Shown piece after piece: positions 52,960-63,429 of a DNA stretch of 64,000 nucleotides (positions are counted from its first letter, which is position 1; each line of letters starts with the position of its first letter). This DNA comes from Isoetes taiwanensis (taxonomy: Eukaryota > Streptophyta > Lycopodiopsida > Isoetales > Isoetaceae). Below the pieces are notes generated by a model. It was not told where the DNA came from. It did no database searches and worked only from the letters and a program-made list of their open reading frames with translations. The position numbers and the translations under genes are program-made. The DNA is taken from the NCBI GenBank assembly GCA_021234155.1, contig JAJEKV010000017.1:4808792-4872791 (forward strand). The letters run 5' to 3'.

Positions 52960-54728
52960 GTTAGCAGCAGAGGCATGTTGTGGGGGAAGAGTGGGAAGCG
53001 ATAGCAGACTGAGTCATGTGGACAGAGTGAGAAGCAGGAGGGGTTGGGGCAGAGTGAGAAGTAGTAGGAGTTGGGGTGGCATATGACTGAGGAGTAGTGG
53101 CAGTGGCAGCAGGGCATGGGGCTGGAGCAGACGGTGGAGGAGCATGATCAGAGGAGGTGGGGGCTGCAGCTGAATGGCCCGGAGGGTCTGCAGCAACATT
53201 TGGTGAGCGGAAAATGTGCATCTTGCCTCGAACGAGTCCCGCAGCTCCTCCTTGACAGCGGATGCCTCGAACCTTGGTGAGCTCACGCCTGCGGGACTCT
53301 TGTTGCGCTGGGGTGAGGTCTCGGTCCACATACAAGGATGTTCCCTTCAATTGCTTGCCCCGGGCAAGTGAAGATGGCATCCCGCACTTGCATATCCCGC
53401 ATCGCGGAATATGACAATACGGTTGTAGGCAGAACGTCGAGCACCATGACGGCTGGCTCGAGCAATGTGTACAGGCCCAGGCAATGTCATACGATTGATG
53501 TTCTGCATCTGGAGTCGGTGAATGAGATTCTCTCCCTCTTCTTCCGGCAGGCCACGGATCACCAAATTATGACCCCTCCGTCTGCGTTCACTAAGCTCAC
53601 ATAAATCAACGTTTGCTGGGACAGCATGTACCAGCTGCTGTCTGTGAGTTGAAGGCGTGGTCCGATGTCCATGAATAGGAGGGTCCTGTTGGCGTGGAGG
53701 GAATGGTGAAGTAGGGCGTCATGGTGCCTGCCTAGACTGACTTCGTATATGGGTGCTTGAGCATGGGTGGCAGCTGAGGTGCCTGAGATTGCCTCCGCCT
53801 TCTGAAGCCGGGAGCTCAGCTCCTGCTGGAATTGTTTCTGCCGCTCCAACTTGGATACACAATTTTGCAAGGCCTCGTGTGCATTGGCATGGAGTCCTTT
53901 CCCCTGTTGGATTGTAGCTTCTCGTAGCTCGTGCGCCTCTTGCTCTTGAACAAGGGAACGATGTTCCAACTTCTGTATCCTAGAGGAAATTACATCATCT
54001 GTCGATGTGAAGGTGATCTCCATTGTGCTGATCCTGTTCTTAAGGGCCTGCTGTAGCAACTGACTTTCGTTAGTTGCTATTTGAAATGCCCCCTGAGTGG
54101 CAATGACATCTGCAATGTCTGATCGAAGACGGGAGATATCAGTGACCATCTCCTGCTCAATTCTCTCCTTGTCCTTCATTATAACTTCATCTCTGGTAGA
54201 CATGGTGTCTATTTGTGCCCGGAGGCCAGCAAGAGTCTGGCTATCCTGCTCCCTTTCAAACTGCAACAAGCGAATACTGTCAAGCAATTGTTGCACTTGG
54301 GTCTCAATGCCTGCAAACTGTTGCTTTACTATAGCCAGTTGCTTCTTAAGCACTTGGGGGACGGAGGCTTGTTGCTCTTCTGCCAGGTGTGAGATCTGAG
54401 TGGTGTGATCCTCAACCATCGCCTGTGTTTGTCTCCACCTCTCATGGCATGACTGGTGTGCCATCCTTGTGGAATCAGCGTCTGAGGTCTGCAAAGTTGG
54501 GTCTGTCGACTGTGCTGCTGGCTGAGCTGAGCTTGCCGCCTGAGCCTTTGCACGAGCCTCCTTCTTCATGGAAGAGGCTTCTCCCTTGGCCTGACTGCTA
54601 GGTCTAGGTCTCTTGTGCGGTGGGCCGCCTGTATGCTCCTCCCAAGTGGGCATGTCAGGCAGCTGTGTCTGAGTCTGGGTCTGGGTCTGGTTCTCGAGTT
54701 GGGTTGGGGATGTCCTGAGAGTGTCCAT
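52960..54728 (-). pseudogene. L1-like ORF1 protein: coiled coil, RRM and C-terminal domain
   Basis: A 389-residue minus-strand frame (54728-53559) has a low-complexity start (MDTLRTSPTQLENQTQTQTQ), a basic KRPRP patch and a long heptad-rich segment (about residues 120-330) fitting a coiled coil. After one frameshift, 53565-53347 gives NLVIRGLPEEEGENL and an RRM-like fold; then LKGTSLYVDRDLTPAQQESR and LVRGKMHIF (53365-53210) match the C-terminal domain of L1 ORF1p (Transposase_22). A Pro/Ser/Ala-rich tail follows. No CCHC knuckle is seen. Such proteins package LINE RNA as trimers. Confidence 0.75.
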
Positions 54729-55014
54729 GGGTACCAGACAGATCTTGAATCAAACGGACCAACAAATTAGGGCAAGTCAAGGGAATATGTGAAGCCCTAA
54801 TCCAGAATCCAAAAGAGCAAACCGGCCGGAAAAATTGCTGTTATCACACAAATAACTTAGCCAACCAGGGTCATATCATATACCATCGGAAAGGTTGGTA
54901 AGAGAGCTTTCCAACGCAACAAATTTCAGCTAAAACGGACTTCTGGATCTCCTGTTATGAGTGAAAACGTGTGACTAGCACAAGGCACCCAAAGATTTAA
55001 CTATCATAGATAAC
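54729..55014. other. LINE 5' untranslated remnant or flank
   Basis: No motif recognised. It lies upstream of the ORF1 start on the minus strand. The 5' end of the LINE was not found before the CACTA-like terminus. Confidence 0.35.
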
Positions 55015-55760
55015 CACTACAAAACCACTATGATAGTGGTTTTCCATGCAAAAATAATTTTCCTTAATAAAATCCACCTATTATAGTGGTTTTTAGAATG
55101 GAACTATGGTTTTGCATGCTAGTTTATACTCTTATGTGGTTAATTGAGACTGGTGAAGGTTTTTATCAAGGTCTTTGCTACGAGTTTGGCATGTCATAGT
55201 GGTTAATTATGCAATTTGCAACATTGAGAGTAAGAAAGTAATGCTTAATAGTTTTTTTATACATGTAGATTGTTTTGGGAGTGGTTTTAACAGGAAATAC
55301 TTCAATGTTCATATATATGGTTTAACAAAGTCCTTTTATTTGTGATTTTTCAATTGGATTCTTTAAGCAAGCACGGCTTGCCAAAATGTTAGTGGTTTTT
55401 GACTGGAAGTACTATAATGTTTCTAGACATAGTTTAACAATGTCTTTTTATTTGAGGTTTTTCATCGTAATTTTTTAAGCTAACATGAGTTGCCAAATTG
55501 TTAGTGGCTTTTAACATGGTTTGGTGGTTGACTTTTTCACTTTCCTGTTGAGAAAGACTGCTAGTGGTTTTTTTGTTAAGGAAGACATGGTTAGTACATG
55601 GTTTTACATCTAATTTCCTAGGGTAATATGATTCTAAACTTCTTAATGGTTTTTTACATGGTTTTGTTGGTCGATCTTTGTAATGTAGTAGCTAACATGG
55701 TCTATGGTCGAGTTTTTTTTTATGGTATTTTATAGTGCCTTCGGTGGGCACTCGATGTGA
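55015..55760. mobile_element. CACTA-like transposon end with subterminal repeats
   Basis: Begins CACTACAAAACCACTATGA, the typical CACTA terminus, with a 10-bp-arm hairpin (aaccactat/atagtggtt). The following 700 bp holds about ten dispersed 'agtggtttt'-type motifs, the subterminal transposase-binding pattern of En/Spm elements. No right terminus or transposase was found in the window, so it is a fragment or its partner end is degraded. Confidence 0.6.
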
Positions 55761-57300
55761 AATTTATATATGAAATGATGCTAAAAAATGAGTTCTTGAT
55801 GGGTTGCCAAAATCAATGTCCATACAAATTCCTCATGGAGTCAGAAGGGGAATAAAAGTGCAGATGAGATGAATTGGATAGAATCGGCAAAGAAGAATTG
55901 CATTAGGCATTAATCTGGCAGTGGGTTGAAGTTGGTAACCTATGAAAATCATGTTCGTTTTAGCATATGTGTAAAATGAGCACAGTTGTCTCTGTCGTTT
56001 GTTCCTCAAGATATACCTGATGAACCTTTCTATACGGTACTTCCTTTCCTAATTTTTTTCTCCTCTTACACCACATGTTGCCTGGTAAAATTACAATGTT
56101 GCATTTGATTGTAGACAAAGAGTGTAATCTAAATGTGTTGCATATATATATTGACATTAAATATTGGGCATACGCCTTAATGCATTGCATATATATTATG
56201 CCATATTAAATATGGGGAGTGCTCTTGTATTAGAACCTGCAAAATATTTGGGAATGTGTTGCACTGGCCTTGCTAACAAAATTCAAGAAGAAACGCAAGG
56301 TATTAAAAGTATTTATTTCCTTGAACAACCATGCCAATTGAAACAAAAAATCATACTGGGGCTCATAACATGGCATAGACAACCATCCCATAGCAGCAAT
56401 AATAAAAATAGAAATATTGGAAAATTGTGTTTGGATGCGATCACATTAATCTATTTCATGTATATTCAATTGTAGCTTCATTAGTGCCAATTTATCACAT
56501 TCTGCAGCTTAGTACCAATTATGGTTTAGGAAGTATAATGCCATTTCTAGAATACACCTAGCCGCTTTCTTTAATAGTTTTCTATTTATTTGAATAGTTA
56601 GATATTTAGGACAGATAATTCCATTTCCACGATACACCTCTAAAGAGACACTGTCAGTTTTGAAATATCTAGCAAAGCCGCTTCCTTTAGTTATCAGAAT
56701 CGTCAGATTTAAGAAGAATAATTGCATACTGATAGTACTTAGACCAACTAACAATGAAGCTCCAGTGTATTATCCTGATTCTCCTTCTGCATTAGGAAAA
56801 CGTTGAGCCGTATTCCAATATGACTTATAATTTGACATGCCCAGTATCATATGTGCCCTCTCTTGGCTACTTGACATGATGTCTTGTGCAGTTCTTTCTT
56901 AGCTTCGAATCTGCTGGCTTGATAGCAAATCTTGTTAGGCATGCTTTGTATAAAATGGGGCAAATGATAGGAATACCTGCAATAATGTTTTGCTCTTGTG
57001 GTGGCAATGCAACTCTTCAAAATGCAACTGGCTGGACTTAAAGAAAGCCAACAGCCTCTCTTCAAGCCTGGTGTAAAATATCAAAGCATCCTATTGCATC
57101 TTCCCTTAACTCAGTGATCTCAAATCCGAACTCAAGCTTAGTAGTATTGGAGTGAATCCAAGCATAGCAGTACTTGGCCGATGGCCGTAGCAATACCCAA
57201 GAAATCTCGAACATTTCAGTAGTTGAGTGAATCTAGACGTGGCAGTGCCTGGCATTAATGGGCCTAGCAAAGGCTCAGCATAGCAATACTTGAGGGTCAG
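55761..57300. other. Non-coding stretch, no gene recognised
   Basis: A/T-rich with short frames only. Some minus-strand frames (for example 56509-56754) lack family motifs. A short tandem motif with 'agcatagcagtacttgg' and 'agtgaatcta' variants occurs at 57140-57290. Confidence 0.35.
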
Positions 57301-57307
57301 ATTCTTT

Positions 57308-57527
57308 AAGTACTTAAGCATTTACCGAATAATGATGGATTGTTTGTCACGTTCAGCACCAGTTTGTATATGTCCAAATATGCCAATTTGAGTTTTGGAG
57401 AATCCACACATCTGAGTGCTCCTCCTCCAAAGATTGTGATTACAACAGGCGCACAGCCTAGTGGTGCAAGGGAAACCACGCCTCCATATCTTCCCCTTTT
57501 ATTGTAGATGGTCTGCATTGCAAAATC
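57308..57527 (-). pseudogene. GDSL esterase/lipase exon remnant
   Basis: An exon-like minus-strand segment starts after 'tgcaatgcag' (acceptor) and ends before 'gtaaat' (donor). It reads TIYNKRGRYGGVVSLAPLGC, then GGGALRC, then LAYLDIYKLVLNVTNNPSLF. The APLGC block and the YLDIY...NPSLFG block match consecutive conserved regions of plant GDSL esterases, but the 25-30 residues normally between them are missing, which indicates a deleted copy. The catalytic Ser and the Asp-His blocks are not seen. Confidence 0.5.
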
Positions 57528-57905
57528 AAACGGAATTAGTAAAAGAAAAAGGAGTAAAAAATTCTCCATATGCTTTTCATGACCCATGAAAAAGCTATAG
57601 TGTACTTGTGTGTAAGGATCAGCTCTTGAACCGTGAAAAAAAAAAGCTGTAAATGCCAAGGCACATTTAGTATCTACTTCCATGAAAACATGCAATATGC
57701 ATTTGTAGCTGAAACATTTCAAAGAATTTGCTCCCAAAATCATGAAAAAGTTATTGAAGCCTCAATTTATAGAAACTTCTGGCCCTCTATGTAGTAACTG
57801 ATAATATAGACATAACATCATGTGCTGAGTATAAACAGGGCATTGGAAACCGTGTCAGAGGCATTTTTGCTTCCAACTATCTTGATCAATTTCTATTTGT
57901 ATTGC

Positions 57906-58142
57906 TTAAAGAAGTAAAGCTGTTGGTTCAAGGACAACACATTCTGCAAAAAAACAAAAGATGTAAACTTCAAATTGAATGAATAATACTGGACTTGAAA
58001 AGGTATGCTCATCTTCAAAATTGCTAAAAGCTCTCCGATAAACAAACACCCCATACTTGATCTTCTCTGCTATGGCAAGCATAATCCATGACTTCTTTCC
58101 AATCACACAAATTAAAAATCCCTGTTGGTACAGACATATCAA
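57906..58142 (-). other. Unassigned minus-strand frame, possibly exonic
   Basis: Encodes GFLICVIGKKSWIMLAIAEK and YGVFVYRRAFSNFEDEH, flanked by A/T-rich sequence. Its composition is protein-like rather than repeat-like, but I recognise no family. It lies in the same orientation as the GDSL-like remnant, about 400 bp upstream of it. Confidence 0.25.
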
Positions 58143-58184
58143 AACTTTTCTACATAACTGGATTTCACTTACAGCTACCTATCT

Positions 58185-58300
58185 TCACCTAGGTCGAAGT
58201 CCGCTCATCTGCTACAAATAAAGACCGAATCATGGCCGCCTAAGAAAGGTCAATTCACCTAGGTCGAAGTCCAATGATCTGCTGCAAACGAAGATTCTTT
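58185..58300. repeat. Imperfect 70-bp tandem duplication
   Basis: 'cacctaggtcgaagtccgct' at 58187 recurs as 'cacctaggtcgaagtccaat' at 58257, each followed by 'gatctgct.caaa..aaga'-like sequence. Confidence 0.65.
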
Positions 58301-58399
58301 TACAACTGTATCATTGGTTCCATGAATCACTGCTAATGAAATGGGCATGCCCATTTTTTTTTCTAGCTTGAGCAACCCGTGTGTGTGGCCTGTCTTGTG

Positions 58400-59150
58400 C
58401 CTGCATCATCTATGAGAGGAGCCACACCGTTCAAATTCAACTCCAGTTACCTTAACAAACCTGAATTTTGTACACCCTTTAAACAGTTCCTAGCCTCTCT
58501 GCCAAAAGTTTCTCGGACTAAAAGCATGCAAGAATGGTCATGTAAGCTGAAGAAAGTTAAAGCTTGGGTTAAGCAATGGGGTAGTAACAGAGCCAAGGCC
58601 TTTCAACAGGAGAAGATGAAGTTATACGATGAGATGCGTGTAGTACGTGCCCAGCTTATGGCCAATCCAGCAAGTGTGGCTCTGCAATTCCATGAGGCTA
58701 ATCTAGATGCTCGAATCAAGTCAGTTGAGGAGGATGAGGCCAGGGGAGCAGCAGTTAGAGCCAAGGTTAAGTGGCATGAGAATATGGACAGTGAGAATTC
58801 TAAGATCTTCTTTCGGTTAGCTGGTAGCAGGATGATGGACAATGGGATCAATGAGATTAAAGACAGTAGTCACAATACTATCAAGGAGCCTGAGCAAATT
58901 AGGAATTTCTTTTTGCAAGCATACTCCAAACTGTTCTCTGAGGACAGTCTGCCAGCAAATTATGATAGTGCATTGGACTCTTGTATGCAAGTCCTTGACC
59001 ATGCTGTGACAACTGAGGACAATCACCCCTTTGTGCAAACCAATTACAAAAAGAGGAAGTGCTCTCAACGCTCAAAGCAATGGCCCATGGCAAATCCCCG
59101 GGCCCCGACGGCTTTCCCCCGGAGCTTTTCCTGGAATTTTGGCATGAATT
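58400..59150 (+). pseudogene. LINE ORF2 linker region
   Basis: The frame carries FKFNSSYLNKPEF, WSCKLKKVKAWVKQWG, KVKWHENMDSENSKIFFRL and IRNFFLQAYSKLF. These are the helical linker blocks that join endonuclease to RT in plant L1 ORF2. A frameshift at about 59060 leads into the RT. Confidence 0.8.
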
Positions 59151-60350
59151 AGGGGATGATTTAACGTTGGTCTTACAAGGCGCTTGGCACTTTGGTAGTC
59201 TACACCCAGCCCTCTCAACAGGATTCATAGCTCTAATCCCTAAAGTAGACAAACCTTCATCTTTGGAAGAGTGGAGACCGATTGCCCTCACAAACACTAC
59301 ATATAAGCTAATGGCAAAGCTCTTAGCCAATCGCCTCAAGACAATTCTTGGAAAACTGATAAGGCAGGAGCAGTCTGCTTTTCTCTCAGGCAGAAACATC
59401 CTATCCAACTATTTGGCAGCATGTGAAGGTTTGCATTGGCTGCTGTTCAGAGCAAACAGCAAAGCATTATGCTCAAACTTGACTTTAAGCGAGCGTTTGA
59501 TACTGTTCGATGGGATTCTATTCTGAAGATCATGACCAAGATGGGTTTTGATAAGAAATTTACTGAAGTGGTGATGGGGCTCAATAAGGCTGCCTCAGCC
59601 TCCATCCTTTTAAATGGCAATCCCACACAACTCTTCCCTCTCAGAAGGGGAGTCCGCGGGGATGCCCACTTGCCCCATATATTTTTTCATCATCTTGTCC
59701 AACGTGCTCACTCTCTTAATCCTTAAAAAGGTGCAGAATGGCGACATCAAAGGTATTGAACTTCCTGCCCCATCACAAGAGCAGCTAAGCATACAACAAT
59801 TCGCAGATGACACTTTCATATTTCTAAGATATGAGGATGGTAGTATTCAGAATTGCTTCCAAGCAATAAAAACCTTCAGTGAGGTCACAGGTGTATGCCT
59901 CAATCCTAACAAAAGTTCAATCATATGGCCTCACGTGGAGGATCCTCCTGCTTGTATCCAAAACCTTGGCATCACAGTGACACGCAGAAATGATTGTGCC
60001 AAGCTGCTTGGCTTGCCTTTAGCTATGGGAACCCTCCCTCAAGGTACGTGGAACTCCACTTTAGACAAGCTCAAGAAAAGGATTAATCTCTGGACAAGCA
60101 AGGGCCTCTCCATGGCTGGTAGAGTAACCATTGCTAACAGTGTCTTAAGTAGCTCCTTGGTTTATATGTCATCTATCCTGCTAGCTCCCAAATACATTTA
60201 CCAGCGTATGCAGCAATTTATCAGAGGATTTGTGTGGCAAGGAGCAGCCAAACTTGCGTGGACAGAAGTCTGCAGACCAAGGGCATGTGGTGGTCTTGGA
60301 GGTAAGGACTTACTAGTGCATTCCCAAGCTCTAGTTGGCAAACTAGTTTG
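59059..60350 (+). pseudogene. LINE reverse transcriptase domain
   Basis: Across three frames: KSPGPDGFPPELF, GFIALIPKVDKPSSLEEWRP, LIRQEQSAFLSGRNILSN, LKLDFKRAFDTVRWDSI (catalytic Asp), LRRGVRGDAHLPHI (normally RQGDPLSP, here damaged) and QFADDTFIF with the catalytic FADD at about 59801-59812, then LNPNKSSI and LLGLPLAMG. Frameshifts near 59480 and 59650. Confidence 0.88.
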
Positions 60351-60499
60351 GAAGGCTCTTGAGGGAGATCCAGCAATTGGCTCCTCATTCATTCGTCATT
60401 GGCTTTATAAAGCAAGCCCCAAATCCAAGCCCTCTTTGCATCTATCATGTAAGTCAGCATGCTTTACAGACTATAAGATTGCCTCTGGCACATCCACAG

Positions 60500-61500
60500 T
60501 TATGCGCAGAATACTCGAAGCATGGCATGAAGTTAAAGATTGCTTCCGGCCTGCTCCAGCACAATGGCAATCTGGGAACCTATCCATATTCTGGAGCCCA
60601 ATGGTCAGCCCTCAAGAAGACTACCCTTTGGCACTCATGCACCCTCGAATTTGCAAGAAGTGGGAACTGGCTGGTATCTCTTGCCTAAAGCATCTTTGGA
60701 ACCCTGACCGGGAGTGCTGGTGGTCATGGACTAAGCTCAAGAATACAATTGGTGGGACGCATTCAGACAGAATTGTCTACAACAAGATAATGGGACAGAT
60801 TAGTATGCTTTCAGGACAGGAAGGAGCAGATGATGCATGGCTTCTCTGTAACAAGCCAATCTACTCAGTTCGTGCTGTTTATCAAGCACTAGCAGGAGAC
60901 GAGATGCCCATGCCATCGGCCAACATGAACCTAACAGGTCGAGAATATGTTCAACAACTACAAAAATGTTGGTCCTCCTATTGTGACAGGAAAACACAAT
61001 TTTTTGTGTGGCTCAGCTGGCGGAATGGAATTGCCACGAAAACGTGGCTCCTACGAAGGAAGATTGTCGCAGACAGCAGCTGCCCTCTGTTATGTGGAGA
61101 AATCGAAACCATAAGTCATATGTTTTTCTGCCCCAAAGTGAGAGATTTTTGGGCTTGGGTTGCCCCCATCTTGCAGGTGGACATGACACATCTTCAATGG
61201 CCTATGATCTGCCTAGCACAAAATGATAAGCTTGGGTATACCATTACTTGCATTGCGCTTTACAGATGGAAACACAGTGTGTCGAGATAGCATTAGGGGA
61301 CCAGGAAATTTCAACGGTCAAAATGAAAAACATCTTCAACCATGGTGTCGCCCTCATGGCAATCTCACATGGCAGAAAATGGGGAAGAGATTATGATAAG
61401 GCCCTTGACAGACTAGGCTCCTTTGAGGGCTTCTACATGTTCTTTAAGTGTTCTTGGGCGTCAGGTGCTGGGGGATTTGCCCCTCCTCCCATGGACGAAT
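60500..61500 (+). pseudogene. LINE C-terminal zf-RVT domain
   Basis: The frame ending at 61290 contains W-rich motifs and KTQFFVWLSWRNGIATKTWL, SCPLLCGEIETISHMFFCP and VRDFWAWV, the zf-RVT zinc-binding region (C-x3-C ... H-x4-C) of plant L1 ORF2. After a frameshift near 61265 the frame at 61248-61502 continues weakly to the stop. Confidence 0.8.
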
Positions 61501-61626
61501 AACTCTATGTTGTGGCTAGTAGGGGGGTTGTGAGCCCAATATGGGAGCGGTAGCTCAAGCCCATTAGGGGCCTTTTTTATTTTAATTTTGTAACCTTATA
61601 TTTAAATAATATATCTTTCTAGCCTT

Positions 61627-61660
<34 letters not shown>

Positions 61661-61663
<3 letters not shown>

Positions 61664-62200
61664 CTTCTTCTTTTTTCGAATTGTTGTTGCTTATTTTAAC
61701 CACTAACTCTTGCACTTGTGCAGAAGGAAAGACGACACAGGGGTCTGCATCAAGAGGGCGGCTATGGTAGAGCAAGGTTCTTAGCTGCTACGGCTGGGGG
61801 TCAAATTTGTAGCGAAGGCAAGCTATAGCAGCCAAGCTTGTTTAAGCAGATCATCTGCTCAAAGGTCTAGCTTCTCTTTCTGTTACGGATCGGAGTAGCC
61901 ATGGCTTTGCGCTTTTTACACTGGAAATACAGTGGCTTTTGGAGTTGCAAGGCATACTAAGGCATACCACGATTCCCACGACTCACATCCCTTTCACCCA
62001 CAGCTCACCAATTCACAATGGCAGACATGAAGAATAAAATGAGATAAAGAAGGTGGGCCGTCACTCAGAGCATCCATCTTTGGGTTCAAAGAGTTTGAGG
62101 ACCTTACAGAAACTCCTTCCCCGCCCACCACGATTTGCTTCTAGCTACCAATACATCTATGGCCTGAAGCTTTGCCAGAACAACCTGGACTTAAGAACTG
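61661..62200. other. Stretch without recognised gene
   Basis: No motif on either strand. Possibly the body of the Helitron-like element that ends at 62503. Confidence 0.35.
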
Positions 62201-62503
62201 AATGATTTTAGAAAGTTTAGAACATAGCCGAACTCCAGTGTCCACCGAAAGAATAGGTAATCAAGTTTTGCTTGCCATATCTACCGCAAGGCATGCAAGG
62301 CATGATCTTGGAAAACACGATTCGGCGCCTCTTGATGGGAGGAAGCTCGATGGTTGCCGTGGTCTTGGAAAACACGATAGGGAAAAAGGATTTTTAGGGT
62401 TAGAAATCACAGAAACTGTCTGATCTAAACTAGGAATGATCTCAGCCGTCCGATTTAGGGCGACATTCACAACAGACATTCATTATAATTTTATAATATA
62501 GGA
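62200..62503 (-). mobile_element. Helitron-like 5' end (H4)
   Basis: The minus strand starts TCCTATATTATAAAATTATAA at 62503, then 'tgtcgccctaaatcggacgg', the same layout as H1-H3 termini (TC start, TATATTATAA, then a 'cctaaat' box). The 3' end was not located, so the start coordinate is arbitrary. Confidence 0.5.
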
Positions 62504-62506
62504 TTA

Positions 62507-62988
62507 CTAGAAAAAGTGCCCAGCGTTGCTGGGCTTTTCGTTAGGCATGAGTTTAACAAACTAATACATATGGTGGATTTGTGTTGAATGAGTGAATGTT
62601 AGTGATGGAATCATGAGAAAATTTGTGCGTGTGTTATCTATGTTGGTGCCATATGACATGGCAAATATGTTGCATTGCATTGTTTAAACTACTATCATGT
62701 CAAAATTCTTGGCTATAGGCAAGTGAGCCAATAATCGTACCTTAAATCACAGAAAAGGACCGATAAGTCCACAAAAACATCGTGTATTTTTTTGTGATGT
62801 GGTTCTAACTTCTCAAGATGTGGTTTTAACATGTCAAGGCCTCAAATATTTACGGCACTCCCAGAAAAAAAGTGGGAAAAGTGTGAGCCTTGTTGGAAAT
62901 GAAGATTAATTTTTAAGTTCGTACTATTTTTAGAAGCACAAGATAGAGTGCATCTTTTCATGACCTATTATAATATTATAGCATCTGA
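62507..62988 (-). mobile_element. Helitron-like element H5 (short)
   Basis: Minus-strand 3' end: perfect GCCCAGC-AAC-GCTGGGC hairpin (62518-62534) followed by CTTTTTCTAG and T, only three bases from the 5' end of H4. A candidate 5' end on the same strand is TCAGATGCTATAATATTATAA at 62988, preceded by A. The 3' end is clear; the 5' end is tentative. Confidence 0.5.
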
Positions 62989-63429
62989 TCGAAGAAATAC
63001 TCTTAGACATTTCTAGAGATAGCACTTTTGACAAAACGATGAAATCTTGCCTCACAAAGTTGCCTCACAAAGTTGTTGTTGGCTGGACAAGCTATAGAGA
63101 AACTATTTAATTTGGATCCTCCTCTTCCACAAACACCAATAGTTAAAAGTACCATGAAGGAAAGTGTTGGAAGTAAATGTTGCATGTCCCTTTTGTCCAA
63201 GGTCACTAAAAATGGATGGCATGATTTTATCTATAATTGTTATAGAGTGTATGCAAGCCTCTAGGATGTTGAAGTTGGATTGTTGCATTTGTATCTACCA
63301 AGAGGACGGAGGGAGGGAGAGGAAAGAATAGTCTGTTTGCACCTGTGAGTTCTTGTCTTTCCAAAATATAGAACGCAAAAAGCAGTATAAAGAAATGCCA
63401 TTGTATTAGAATATTTATTGTCTTCTTCA
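62989..63429. other. Stretch without assigned gene
   Basis: Short frames on both strands. Contains a tandem 'ttgcctcacaaag' pair at 63050-63072. Possibly the 3' flank of the PPR remnant. Confidence 0.35.

Larger units (their letters stand above)
58400..61660 (+). mobile_element. 5'-truncated plant L1-type LINE with poly(A) tail
   Basis: Starts within ORF2 just after where the endonuclease would end (RGATPFKFNSSYL), runs through RT and the C-terminal Cys/His region, then a 3' UTR and 32 A at 61628-61659, followed by 'tcttcttcttctt'. Endonuclease and ORF1 are missing. At least four frameshifts. It differs from the minus-strand LINE at 35040-54730 in sequence and C-terminal domain type. Confidence 0.88.

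Noticed and set aside
20655..62534. CCCAGC...GCTGGG hairpins as transcription terminators
   Set aside because: No T-run follows in the right place. Each sits next to CTAG at a Helitron-like junction, which explains it better.
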